A DNA stretch of 64,000 bases from CAZDSS01 sp964508185 (GTDB lineage Bacteria; Pseudomonadota; Alphaproteobacteria; Sphingomonadales; Govanellaceae), in the NCBI GenBank assembly GCA_964508185.1, contig CAZDSS010000001.1, positions 1 through 64,000 of the forward strand, in the 5' to 3' direction. The position numbers and the translations under genes are program-made. Every line of letters starts with the position of its first letter. Within the stretch, counting starts at the first letter, position 1. The notes under the pieces were generated by a model that was given only the letters and a program-made list of their open reading frames with translations, did no database searches and was not told the origin of the DNA. Positions 26,370 to 34,669 of this stretch are shown piece after piece.

Positions 26370-27143
26370 ATGACACAGACTCACTCCCTCGCCTATGGGC
26401 GGCTCGGCGCCGTCGGTGTTCTGACCCCGTCGGGAAATCCCACGGTGGAACCGGAGCTTGCGCGGCTCCTCAGTGACGACGTCCTGATGCTCACCGCGCG
26501 CATGCTGAGCGGGGCGCCCACGCTCCTTGACCGGCTGCGCGCCTATGCGGAGGAGCTGGAGCAGTCGGTGGCGCGCTTCGGCGGCGTGCCCCTTCGCCAT
26601 TTCCTCTTCGCCTGCACGGGGTCGAGCTATCTGATCGGGCCCGAGGCGGAGGATGCGCTGGTGAAGCGCTTTGCGACGCGCGGCCTCAACATGATCACGG
26701 CGTCCCACGCCATCCGCGCGGCGTTGCAATCCCTCGACGTCTCGCGCGTGGTGCTGGTCAATCCCTATCCTGCCGATCTCAAGGCCGAAGCCCTCAAGTA
26801 CTGGGCCGCAGTGGGGCTGGACCTTGCGACGGTGGTGGAGGCGGAAAATCCGGATCCCGGCTATCACGCCATCTACACCCTGCAGCACGACACCGTGCGG
26901 GATGCGCTCAACCGCGCCCAGAAGGCAGCGCGGGAGCTCGGCGCCGGCGCGATCCTGTTCACCGGCACCGGCATGGCGAGCCTTGCGACCATCGCGGCGA
27001 CCCCGGCGGCGGAAGGCGTACCCCTTCTTTCGAGCAACATGGCCCTTGCCTGGAAGGGCCTGTGCGACCTGGGGCAGGACATGCCTTTCGCCCGTTTCGT
27101 GGCGGATGACGCGCCCTGGCGCCGCCGCTTCTCCCCGGCGTAA
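26370..27143 (+). CDS. Maleate isomerase / Asp-Glu racemase superfamily protein
   Basis: 257-residue protein of the two-fold pseudo-symmetric racemase superfamily that includes maleate cis-trans isomerase and arylmalonate decarboxylase. N-terminal RLGAVGVLTPSGNPTVEPEL resembles maleate isomerase; the first catalytic cysteine is Cys82 in FLFACTGSSYLIG. At the second active-site position the loop reads LFTGTGMASL, with threonine where maleate isomerase has cysteine. This suggests altered chemistry, the reverse of arylmalonate decarboxylase, which lacks the first. It is divergent from the monooxygenase operon with an operator-like palindrome between them, and a terminator follows. Confidence 0.8.
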   Translation: MTQTHSLAYGRLGAVGVLTPSGNPTVEPELARLLSDDVLMLTARMLSGAPTLLDRLRAYAEELEQSVARFGGVPLRHFLFACTGSSYLIGPEAEDALVKRFATRGLNMITASHAIRAALQSLDVSRVVLVNPYPADLKAEALKYWAAVGLDLATVVEAENPDPGYHAIYTLQHDTVRDALNRAQKAARELGAGAILFTGTGMASLATIAATPAAEGVPLLSSNMALAWKGLCDLGQDMPFARFVADDAPWRRRFSPA

Positions 27144-27456
27144 GGGAACGCCGCGAACCCCGTTCCGAATCGCGTTTGAACACGCCCCGCGCCTCCCGGC
27201 GCGGGGGTTTTCGGTTGCGGTGCAAGATCAGGAAAACGTTACGGAAAATCCCTCTCTCCCGGATGCGACTGTGGTTTCTGTGCACCACATGATTGCAAAA
27301 TAAGACCTCTTCCCCCTTCTTTTCACGCGCAACGTTGACAACTGCGCGGTTTCGCCGCAGCTTTGCCCGGAAATTTGTAACTCAAGTAAGACAACGGCCG
27401 GAATGGGTCCGGCCGAACTGTGCCCGTTCAACAACCAAGGTTTTAGGAGGACCACG
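27144..27456. other. 313-base intergenic region before TBDR 2
   Basis: No gene seen. It contains the terminator at 27185, an inverted repeat GTGGT-N8-ACCAC (about 27268-27285) and a TTGACA at about 27343 without a clear -10 at the right spacing. The end carries AGGAGG followed by the GTG start of TBDR 2. Confidence 0.5.
27185..27211 (+). terminator. Rho-independent terminator after the isomerase-like gene
   Basis: Nine-base-pair G/C stem (27185-27193 with 27198-27206, loop TCCC) followed by GTTTTC, about 40 bases after the stop codon at 27143. Confidence 0.75.
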
Positions 27457-29625
27457 GTGAAAAGATTTACCCCCTGGCTTCTCGCCTCCACGTCCCTGAT
27501 GTGGGGCATTGGCGCGGCGACCGTCGCGTCGGCGCAGTCCAACGCGTTCCTCGAGGAGATCGTGATCTCCGCGCGCAAGATCGAAGAAAGCCTGCAGGAC
27601 GCCCCCATCACGGTGAACGCCCGCACCCGCGCCGCGCTCGACCGTCAGGGTGTGACCAATATCGGTCAGCTCAGCAACGTGATCCCCGGCCTGAGCTATG
27701 ACCAGGACTTCGGCCGTCGCCTCGACCGTCCGGCGATCCGCGGCCAGTCCTCCATCCTCGGCACGCCGAACGCGGCGTCCTTCCTCGACGGCGTGTTCAT
27801 TCCGGACTCGCTGTTCGGCCCCGAAATGGCCTTCGTCGAGCGCATCGAGGTCATCAAGGGTCCGCAGGCCGCGCTCTATGGCCGTCAGACCTTCTCCGGC
27901 GCCATCAGCTACGTGTCGCGCCGTCCGTCCAACGAGCTTGAAGGCCAGGTCCGCGTGACCGCCGCCACCCGTGACGAGTTCGACATCCTGGGCACCATCA
28001 GCGCCCCGGTGATCGAGGACAAGCTCTTCATCCAGGCGGGCTTCAACTATTACACCTACGGCGGCACCTACCGGAACAACAACCCGACCGACGACTATTT
28101 CGGCGTCAAGGTGGGCGACGAGGAGACCAAGGCGGGCTCGCTCATGGCGCTCTTCACGCCGAACGAAAATCTCGAGGTGACGCTGCGCTACGCCTACGGC
28201 AAGAACGACGACGGTCAGGACGCCACCGGCCTGCAGCGGGCGAGCAAGAACAACTGCTTCCCCGATCCGGTCACCAGCACGCCGCGCTACTATTGCGGCG
28301 CAGTCGACATCGATCCCGAGGACATCGCCCTCAACCTCGATGAAGTGCAGGGCGGCCGTCTGACCCGCTCCACCCATCGCGCCGCGGCGATCATCAAGTA
28401 TGATCTCAACGGCTATGAACTGGCCTCGGTCTCGGGCTACACCAAGTCCGACGAGCGCCGTCGCGCCGACCTGGACTTCCTGCCGGTGCGCACCATCGGC
28501 GGCTCGCTCCATGCCCGCGATGACAATCTCATCGAAGCCTACAGCCAGGAATTCCGCGTGACCTCTCCGACCACCGAGCGGTTCCGCTGGCTCGGCGGCG
28601 TCTACTACTATCACGAGGACCGCGACACCGGCCGTCATCGCTTCGTCGCCAACACCTATCAGGACAACGGCACCAACACCATCCGCAACTACGCGGCCTT
28701 CGGCATGGTGCAGTTCGACCTGACCGACGACCTCACCGCCGGCGCCGAGCTGCGCTATGCGGAAGACAAGCTGGGCCTCGTCGGCGGCGACAACAACTAT
28801 GACCTGTCGGTCAAGTTCAAGAGCTGGAACCCGCGCTTCACCCTGAACTATCGCGTCAACGACGACGTGATGCTCTATGGTATCGCGGCCCGCGGCAACA
28901 AGCCCGGCGGCTTCAACTCCGACGCCCGCCTCTCCGGCGACCAGGTGTGGTACGACGAAGAGACGGCCTGGAGCTATGAAGTGGGCGTGAAGAGCGACCT
29001 CTTCGACAACCGCCTGCGCCTGAACCTCGCCGCCTACTGGATCGAGGGCTCGGACCAGCAGCTGACCCAGGTCGCACTGTTCGGCGCCGACTCCATCTCC
29101 TACATCGACAATGTCGGCTCGCTGCGCAGCAAGGGCGTCGAAGCCGAAGTGACCGGCGCGGTCACCGACTGGTGGACCCTGCAGGTCAACGGCTCCTACA
29201 CCAAGGCGACCTATCAGGAAGGCACTGACGACGAAGTGGGCCGCCTCACCGGCAACCCGAGCCTCGTCGGCAAGTATGCGCCGAACACGCCGAAGTATCA
29301 GCTCGCCGTGATCTCCGACATGAACATGGAGCTCGCTGACGGCTGGACCGGCTTCCTGAACGCCAGCTTCACCTATCGCTCCAAGAAGTTCGACCAGGTC
29401 GGCAACTTCGCCTGGATCGAAGGCCGCGAGGTGGTGGACGCCCGCGTCGGTGTGGAGAACGACACCTACAGCTTCACGCTGTTCGTGCGGAACCTCTTCG
29501 ACAACCGCGATCCGGTGGGCGTGATCCGCTATGTGGACTTCGCCACGGCGGGCAATCCGCGCGGCTTCCAGGTGGGCCTGCCGCGGGGCCGTCAGTTCGG
29601 CATCACCGTGGACGCCAAGTTCTAA
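27457..29625 (+). CDS. TonB-dependent receptor (TBDR 2)
   Basis: 722-residue outer-membrane receptor. The signal peptide VKRFTPWLLASTSLMWGIGAATVASAQ precedes a TonB-box-like FLEEIVISARK, then the plug (LSNVIPGLSYDQDFGRRLDRPAIRGQSSILG, RIEVIKGPQAALYGRQTFSGAISYVSRRP) and a barrel with the terminal strand GRQFGITVDAKF ending in Phe. The start is GTG at 27457 because AGGAGG lies six bases upstream; the open frame upstream has no signal-like sequence. It stands in its own unit with a terminator behind. Ligand unknown. Confidence 0.92.
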   Translation: MKRFTPWLLASTSLMWGIGAATVASAQSNAFLEEIVISARKIEESLQDAPITVNARTRAALDRQGVTNIGQLSNVIPGLSYDQDFGRRLDRPAIRGQSSILGTPNAASFLDGVFIPDSLFGPEMAFVERIEVIKGPQAALYGRQTFSGAISYVSRRPSNELEGQVRVTAATRDEFDILGTISAPVIEDKLFIQAGFNYYTYGGTYRNNNPTDDYFGVKVGDEETKAGSLMALFTPNENLEVTLRYAYGKNDDGQDATGLQRASKNNCFPDPVTSTPRYYCGAVDIDPEDIALNLDEVQGGRLTRSTHRAAAIIKYDLNGYELASVSGYTKSDERRRADLDFLPVRTIGGSLHARDDNLIEAYSQEFRVTSPTTERFRWLGGVYYYHEDRDTGRHRFVANTYQDNGTNTIRNYAAFGMVQFDLTDDLTAGAELRYAEDKLGLVGGDNNYDLSVKFKSWNPRFTLNYRVNDDVMLYGIAARGNKPGGFNSDARLSGDQVWYDEETAWSYEVGVKSDLFDNRLRLNLAAYWIEGSDQQLTQVALFGADSISYIDNVGSLRSKGVEAEVTGAVTDWWTLQVNGSYTKATYQEGTDDEVGRLTGNPSLVGKYAPNTPKYQLAVISDMNMELADGWTGFLNASFTYRSKKFDQVGNFAWIEGREVVDARVGVENDTYSFTLFVRNLFDNRDPVGVIRYVDFATAGNPRGFQVGLPRGRQFGITVDAKF

Positions 29626-29674
29626 ACCCGTTTCGAGGGGGCGGGGCGGCCACCGGGCCGCCCGCGTCGGACGA

Positions 29675-29714
29675 GAAAAACCCGTCGCCACGCAAGTGGC
29701 GGCGGGTTTTTTCT
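29675..29714 (+). terminator. Rho-independent terminator after TBDR 2
   Basis: Inverted repeat AAAACCCG-TCGCCAC / GTGGCG-G-CGGGTTTT (loop GCAA) about 50 bases after the stop, running into a T-rich TTTTTTC tract; likely active on the plus strand. Confidence 0.85.
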
Positions 29715-29750
29715 TGCGTGCCGTCCGTACTCTCGCCCCATGCTGTGGAC

Positions 29751-29783
29751 GAAAAAAGACCCGCCGCCCTTGCGGGCGGCGGG
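29751..29783 (-). terminator. Rho-independent terminator after TBDR 3
   Basis: On the minus strand a ten-base-pair stem CCCGCCGCCC / GGGCGGCGGG with a GCAA loop is followed by TCTTTTTT, 20 bases after the TBDR 3 stop codon. It faces the plus-strand terminator at 29675, insulating the two convergent receptor genes. Confidence 0.85.
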
Positions 29784-29802
29784 GTGCCGTCAACAGTTGG
29801 GG

Positions 29803-32370
29803 TCAGAAGCGGAAGCTGGTGCGCAGCCCGAAGGTCCGCGGATCGGGCAGCGTGGCGCTGATGGCGCTGGTGGACGAGGAGAGGCCGAGGATCACGCGAT
29901 CCACGTCCCCGGTCTTGACGTCCGCCGACTTGATGGTGTCGTCGTCGAAGATGTTGTCCACATAAAGCACCACTTCCCAGTTGTCGGTGGTGAGACCCAG
30001 CCGGGCGTCGGCCATGAAATAGCCCGCGAGATCGCGCGCGTTGGACTGGTCGATGTAGCGGCTCGACTGATAGATGCCGTCCAGTTCGGCGAACCAGCTC
30101 GCGCCGGGCAGGATGAAGTCGGCCGCGGCAGTGTAGCCCGCGGACGCCACCAGCGAATGCTTCGGCGTCTTTTCAAGCCGGTTGCCCGCGAGATCCAGCT
30201 CGCACAGCATCTTGCCGTCGAACAGCGCCGGCTTGCAGCCCGGCGCCGTCAGGATCGTGGACTTGCTGTTGGAATAGAAGGTGAAGTCCTTGTACTTGGC
30301 GTCGAGATAGGTGTAGCCGAGGGACAGCCGGAATTCCGGCGTCACCCGCCACATGCCCTCGAATTCGAGGCCCTTGATGCGCGCTTCGCCGGCATTCTCG
30401 ATGATCGCCACCGGATAGCCCGAAGGCGTGCTGGTGGTCGAGACCACCTGCTTGTTGGTGTAGTCCTGCCAGAACAGGGCGATGTTGGTCAGCACGCGGC
30501 CGCCAAACCAGGTGAACTTGCCGCCCAGCTCATAGGACCACATGACTTCCGAATCGAAGGCGAGCTCGTCATGGTCGCCGTCGAGATCGGTGTCGAACCA
30601 GGCGCCCGCGGCGACCGTCGAGGTGCCGCCCGGCTTCACCCCCTTGGCGACGGAGGCGTAAAGGAGCTTGCTGTCCTCAGGCTTCCATTCAAGGGTGAAG
30701 CGCGGCGTCCAGTAATTGTTCTTGGTGTCGATCCGCGTCGGCACGCCATAGACGGAGGCGAGGGTGCGGCCGTCGCTCAGCACGCTCGACGGGCCATAGA
30801 CCGGCGGCACGAAGGCGCTTGTGGCGAAGGGATCGCCGCAGATCACGCCGTAGGCGTTGGTCGGCAGGCCGCAATCGGTGCCGATGACCGTTTCCTCTTC
30901 CTCCGAATAGCGGGTTTCGGCCGTGAACTTGATCTCGTCGGTGATCGACCAGGCAAGCGCCCCATAGACCGACCAGTGGTCCGTGTTGCGGTGATTGACG
31001 TCCGGCGCGTGGATCAGGTCGGGGTAAAGCGGCGTCGCGCCGTTTTCGGCGCAATCGGCCGAACGGGCGGGCGAGCAGGTGACGATCGCCGTATTGGCCT
31101 CACGCTTGGCGTCCTCGGTCCAGAACAGGCCGCCGACGCTCATCTGCACCGGGAAGTCCCAGTTGGACGAGAAGCGCAGCTCCTGGCTGAACTGCTTGGT
31201 GAGCGTATCGCTGTCCTGAACGCTCGTGCGTTCCGAGACATCGACCGCCGAACCCGCCGGGCCGCGGAGGATGGCGTCCTGGTCATAGTCCTGCCGGTTA
31301 TGGCTGGTGGCGCGGGTGAAGCCGGTCCAGGAATTGATGGTGCCGTTGGACAGCTCCCAGCTCGCGACCAGGCTGCCGCGCAGCACGTCACGCTCGAAAC
31401 CGCGGAAGCGCTCGCCCGTCAGCGGATCGGGGCTGTGCAGCGGACGGCCGAGCTCGTCGCCGTCGGGCACGCGGCCGCTGAAGATGGCAAACGGCGCGGA
31501 GCTCACGACGCCGCCCGCCACCGCTTCGGCGAAGGCCGCATTGTCCGCTGGATTCACGAGGCCGCTGTTGCTGCGGATGAGGTACTGGGCCTCGGGATCG
31601 AACTCGTCCTCGAAATATTCAAGGCGCGCCTTGACGGAGAAATTGTCGGCGGGGGTGAAGAACAGGGTGCCCGCCGTGCCGAAGCCGTCGCCGCCGCCGA
31701 GACGGCTCAGCGTCGCCTCGTCGCGATGGAAGCCGCGCTTGGTCCAGTAGGTGCCGCTGATGCGGCCCGCAAGCTTGCCTTCGACGATGGGGCCGGAGAC
31801 GCCGCCGCTCACGTCATAGCGGCCGTGGCTGCCGATGCCGATATTGCCGTCGACGCTCAGTTCGTCGCCCGGATCCTTGGTGACGTACTGGATCGCGCCG
31901 GCGAAGGCGCTGCGGCCGTAGTCCACGCTGTGCGGGCCGCGCACGATCTCGATGCGCTGGATGTCGAGAAGGCGGGTGGACAGCAGGATGCCGGCGCCGG
32001 GCGACGCCACCGCCTCGCTGCTGACGTCGATGCCATCGACCAGCACCGCGGCGCTGGCGCGGCCGCGGGTCGGAGCCAGGCCGCGAATGGTGATGTTGGC
32101 GCCTTCGGGGGTGGAGGCCTTGTCGAAGATGATCGAGGGCGAATATTTCGCAACGTCGCCCACGTCGCTGATGGACAGGCGCTCGATCTGCAGTTCCGAG
32201 AAGGCCTGGATGCTGACGGGCACGTCCTGAAGAAGCTCGGTCTTCTTGCGCGCTGTCACGACGATTTCGTCGAAGCCGCCGCCCCGGTCGGCGGTCTCCG
32301 CCACGGCCCCGCAAACCATCAGGGCCTGCAGGGACACGGTCATGGCAAGGGTCTTGAGATTTGGTCTCAC
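29803..32370 (-). CDS. TonB-dependent receptor (TBDR 3)
   Basis: 855-residue TonB receptor with signal peptide (LKTLAMTVSLQALMVCGAVAE), TonB-box-like FDEIVVTARKK, plug segments VAKYSPSIIFDKASTPEGANITIRGLAP and RIEIVRGPHSVDYGRSAFAGAIQYVTKDP, and a barrel ending TFGLRTSFRF. The start is GTG at 32370 with GGGGAGAG four bases before it. It lies 27 bases behind a multi-pass membrane protein with which it is surely co-transcribed, an unusual pairing for this family. It has its own terminator at 29751. Confidence 0.92.
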   Translation of the reverse strand: MRPNLKTLAMTVSLQALMVCGAVAETADRGGGFDEIVVTARKKTELLQDVPVSIQAFSELQIERLSISDVGDVAKYSPSIIFDKASTPEGANITIRGLAPTRGRASAAVLVDGIDVSSEAVASPGAGILLSTRLLDIQRIEIVRGPHSVDYGRSAFAGAIQYVTKDPGDELSVDGNIGIGSHGRYDVSGGVSGPIVEGKLAGRISGTYWTKRGFHRDEATLSRLGGGDGFGTAGTLFFTPADNFSVKARLEYFEDEFDPEAQYLIRSNSGLVNPADNAAFAEAVAGGVVSSAPFAIFSGRVPDGDELGRPLHSPDPLTGERFRGFERDVLRGSLVASWELSNGTINSWTGFTRATSHNRQDYDQDAILRGPAGSAVDVSERTSVQDSDTLTKQFSQELRFSSNWDFPVQMSVGGLFWTEDAKREANTAIVTCSPARSADCAENGATPLYPDLIHAPDVNHRNTDHWSVYGALAWSITDEIKFTAETRYSEEEETVIGTDCGLPTNAYGVICGDPFATSAFVPPVYGPSSVLSDGRTLASVYGVPTRIDTKNNYWTPRFTLEWKPEDSKLLYASVAKGVKPGGTSTVAAGAWFDTDLDGDHDELAFDSEVMWSYELGGKFTWFGGRVLTNIALFWQDYTNKQVVSTTSTPSGYPVAIIENAGEARIKGLEFEGMWRVTPEFRLSLGYTYLDAKYKDFTFYSNSKSTILTAPGCKPALFDGKMLCELDLAGNRLEKTPKHSLVASAGYTAAADFILPGASWFAELDGIYQSSRYIDQSNARDLAGYFMADARLGLTTDNWEVVLYVDNIFDDDTIKSADVKTGDVDRVILGLSSSTSAISATLPDPRTFGLRTSFRF

Positions 32371-32397
32371 GTTACTCTCCCCAATTTTGCTGGTGAA

Positions 32398-33303
32398 TTA
32401 TGATTGCCTGGTCAGGTTGTCGCTCTTGCCCCCCTGCTTCTGCCGGCGCTGCGGCAGGAAGGCTGTGGACACGATGAGCGCGACGAAGATCAGGAAGACG
32501 CCCCACATCTCCCAGGTGTAGTCCATGGGGCGGATCCAGACTTCCTCGTAGAAGCCGTATTTCGGCAGGAACTCCCCGAAGGGGATCCAGAAGATGGCCT
32601 TGGTGGGAATGGCGTAGCGGATGCCGGCCATCACGCGGTTGAACTTGGACAGGCGCCACATGAGATAGAGGGACCAGACGGCAAGGACCGCAACGAGGCC
32701 GTAGGTCACCGGATTGTGGTAGCCGAGGAAACGCCCGTCGCCCATGTAGAGGGACACCGCATAGCAGAACCAGGTGACGAACAGGGTTTCCATGAAGGTG
32801 ATGCGGGTGAAGTTCCGCCCGTCGCCGGATGCCGCCTTGCCGAGATCGAGCCGGAGCTTGCGCTGGATCCAGCGGAAGGCGTTGCACTTGGTGTCCTTGT
32901 TGAGGACGAAGAACAGAAGCGCGGCGATGCAGATGCCGGTTGAGCCCTGGATGAACAGCAGGCCCGGCGAGCGGCTCTGCGTCGGCGTCAGGGCGATGGG
33001 CGAAAGCTCGAGATCGATCTGGTTGTAGAAGAAGCCGTAGGACGCCCAGCCGAGCCAGACGAGAAGCCCGGCGGCGAAGCCGAGGAGCGTCCCGCGCACC
33101 TCGCTGTCCCGCTTGATGCCGTAGACGAGCAGGGCAAGCCCCGCGAAGCCGAAGCCGATATGAACCCAGCTCGTGTATTCGCGCGGAAAGATTTCCTTGA
33201 TGGCGACGCTGATGCTGTGGGCCACCGGATTGGCGAGCAGCACCGCGATGAAGGCGAAGAGGCCGATGAACGGCGGTCGGTATAGGCGCTTGAGCGCTGT
33301 CAT
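32398..33303 (-). CDS. Unrecognised polytopic inner-membrane protein, TBDR 3 partner
   Basis: 301-residue protein with about seven hydrophobic helices: near residues 11-31 (FIGLFAFIAVLLANPVAHSI), 46-62, 71-90, 117-139 (LLFIQGSTGICIAALLFFVL), 171-190 (FMETLFVTWFCYAVSLYM), 203-220 and 268-287 (MWGVFLIFVALIVSTAFLP). A positively charged loop (RWIQRKLRLDLGKAASGDGRN) separates the two halves. I do not recognise the family. It is the first gene of a two-gene operon with TBDR 3, start supported by GAGGGGAGA. A permease for the receptor's ligand or a membrane desaturase/hydroxylase-like scaffold are possible; no histidine-box motif is seen. Confidence 0.7.
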   Translation of the reverse strand: MTALKRLYRPPFIGLFAFIAVLLANPVAHSISVAIKEIFPREYTSWVHIGFGFAGLALLVYGIKRDSEVRGTLLGFAAGLLVWLGWASYGFFYNQIDLELSPIALTPTQSRSPGLLFIQGSTGICIAALLFFVLNKDTKCNAFRWIQRKLRLDLGKAASGDGRNFTRITFMETLFVTWFCYAVSLYMGDGRFLGYHNPVTYGLVAVLAVWSLYLMWRLSKFNRVMAGIRYAIPTKAIFWIPFGEFLPKYGFYEEVWIRPMDYTWEMWGVFLIFVALIVSTAFLPQRRQKQGGKSDNLTRQS

Positions 33304-33654
33304 GATTGTCTCCCCTCTTGCCGCGGCGGCTCCGTACTACTGCCGGATCTCTTGTCGCGCGGCTTATCCTGAATCACCGTCGCCGCCATTCCTTCGGATG
33401 TTGCGTGGCGCAAGATCCGGATGTGGCAGCGGCGAATGATGGTTCTTGTGAGATTTTTTGGATCCCGGGTCCTCCACAGGACGGGCAGCGGATGTCCAGC
33501 CTGCGACGCGGGCGCAAAATCATGCGCCCGTCGGCAAGCCTTCAGATCCGTCACCTGTCGTGGGGAGCCTTAACCCAGGAACGATGCGCTAGCATGCTCC
33601 CGTCTACTCTCGGCGGAGTACAAGGTCGGGGGCATTCCCGCTTAGTATGACGTT

Positions 33655-33686
33655 ATAATCTTAATACCGGATAATCTTAATACCGG
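33655..33686. repeat. Perfect 16-base tandem repeat
   Basis: ATAATCTTAATACCGG occurs twice back-to-back with no spacer (33655-33670 and 33671-33686). It overlaps the right end of TATGACGTTATA. Two adjacent identical sites of this length suggest a dimeric regulator binding to successive turns, or a small duplication. It stands about 350 bases upstream of the membrane protein gene and 70 bases after the deacetylase stop. Confidence 0.75.
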
Positions 33687-33702
33687 AAATTTTCGCGGAT
33701 GT

Positions 33703-33737
33703 CACTCCCAAAGGCCGGAATTCGGCCTTCGGGAGTG
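33703..33737 (-). terminator. Stem-loop after the deacetylase operon
   Basis: Inverted repeat CACTCCC-A-AAGGCCG / CGGCCTT-C-GGGAGTG with loop GAATT, 18 bases beyond the stop codon at 33755. The minus-strand side is followed by ACATCCGCGAAAATTT, without a strong T run, so it may be a weak terminator or a 3'-end stabiliser. Confidence 0.55.
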
Positions 33738-33754
33738 CAGCAGGCGGGAAATTA

Positions 33755-34669
33755 TCAGCGTTGCGCAAGCCACGCGTCGACGATTTCGCCGGCGCTTGCG
33801 GACCAGGTGGCGGACTGGCCGGCAAGCCAGCCGAGCGTCTCGTCAAGGTCGGCGATGCGGTAGGGCAGGCCCATGATGTAGGGCGTGAGCGTGATCGCAA
33901 GGACCCGTCCGCCCTTTTCGGCGGCGAGGGTCGCATAGGCGTCCTTCATCTGGATCGCCCAGTCCTTCTCGCTGTTCTGGCAGACATTGATGATCTGCCG
34001 GTCCGACAGCTCGTGATTGACGGGGAGGTTGATGATCTCGCCCGCTTCCGTCTTCATCACATAGGGCAGGTCATCGTTCGGCCAGTCGAGGACATATTCG
34101 ACGCCCGCTTCCGTCAGCAGCCGCAGGGTGTTGAACGACTGCGAACGGGCGATGGAATGCCAGCCGCGCGGACGCTGGCCCGTCGCCTTCTCGAGACGAT
34201 CGAGGGCGTCACGGATGAGCTGCCGCTCCTCCGCCTCGTCCTGGCCGCCGTACTGAATGCCGTTCATGTCGGTCGAATGGGCGACGATCTCGTGGCCCGC
34301 CGCCTGCACGTCGCGCACCAGCGGCTGATAGCGTTCGGCGATCGCGGCGTTCATGGCGATCGATGCCTTGATGCCATGCTTCGCGAAGAGATCGAGGAAG
34401 CGGTAGAAGCCGACCCGCGTGCCGTATTCCCGCGCGGTGTAGTGGCGAAGGTCGGGGTAGGGCGTCTGCATGTGCCCCGGCGCCTTGAACGGCTTGTCCT
34501 TCACGGTGAGCGGGAACCATTCGAGCGGCACGACGACGCACAGCGCCACGTTCTTGCCGCCCGGCCAGGTCACGGGCTTGCGTTCGAAGATGTTGGACCA
34601 GGGATAGAGGTCATGGTCCATGCCGTGCCGGCGCTTGGGATATTCGAGATAGGAGGGATCGAGGCTCAT
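33755..34669 (-). CDS. Polysaccharide-deacetylase-fold hydrolase, allantoinase/cyclic-imidase type (copy 2)
   Basis: 304-residue NodB/CE4-fold protein of the PuuE branch. Blocks: WPGGKNVALCVVVPLEWFPL near residue 35, YTAREYGTRVGFYRFLDLFAKHGIKASIAMN, HEIVAHSTDMNG (metal-site histidine with no second histidine four residues on), GWHSIARSQSFNTLRLLTEAGVEYVLDW and LAITLTPYIMGLPYRI. PuuE-like relatives act on allantoin or cyclic imides rather than polysaccharides. It overlaps the stop of the preceding paralogue by four bases, so the two are coupled and may form a heteromer. Start ATG at 34669. Confidence 0.82.
   Translation of the reverse strand: MSLDPSYLEYPKRRHGMDHDLYPWSNIFERKPVTWPGGKNVALCVVVPLEWFPLTVKDKPFKAPGHMQTPYPDLRHYTAREYGTRVGFYRFLDLFAKHGIKASIAMNAAIAERYQPLVRDVQAAGHEIVAHSTDMNGIQYGGQDEAEERQLIRDALDRLEKATGQRPRGWHSIARSQSFNTLRLLTEAGVEYVLDWPNDDLPYVMKTEAGEIINLPVNHELSDRQIINVCQNSEKDWAIQMKDAYATLAAEKGGRVLAITLTPYIMGLPYRIADLDETLGWLAGQSATWSASAGEIVDAWLAQR

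Larger units (their letters stand above)
33304..33754. other. 451-base intergenic region with promoter of the TBDR 3 operon
   Basis: No convincing gene; an 84-codon open frame on the minus strand ending at 33300 is Arg-rich and lacks family-like features. The region holds the 16-base tandem repeat at 33655, the motif TATGACGTTATA (33646-33657) that resembles the 40.98 kb element, and the hairpin at 33703. Confidence 0.5.

Noticed and set aside
27333..27400. Sigma-70 promoter for TBDR 2 from TTGACA near 27343
   Set aside because: No acceptable -10 hexamer 16-18 bases downstream.
27382..29793. 803-codon minus-strand open frame opposite TBDR 2
   Set aside because: Long only because the receptor's codons avoid antisense stops in G/C-rich DNA; the protein is low-complexity and spans two terminators.
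29740..32403. 887-codon plus-strand open frame opposite TBDR 3
   Set aside because: Antisense shadow of a clear receptor gene with signal peptide, plug and barrel motifs on the other strand.
33300..33554. 84-codon minus-strand open frame upstream of the membrane protein
   Set aside because: Arg-rich, no convincing ribosome site, and it overlaps the start of the well-supported membrane protein gene.
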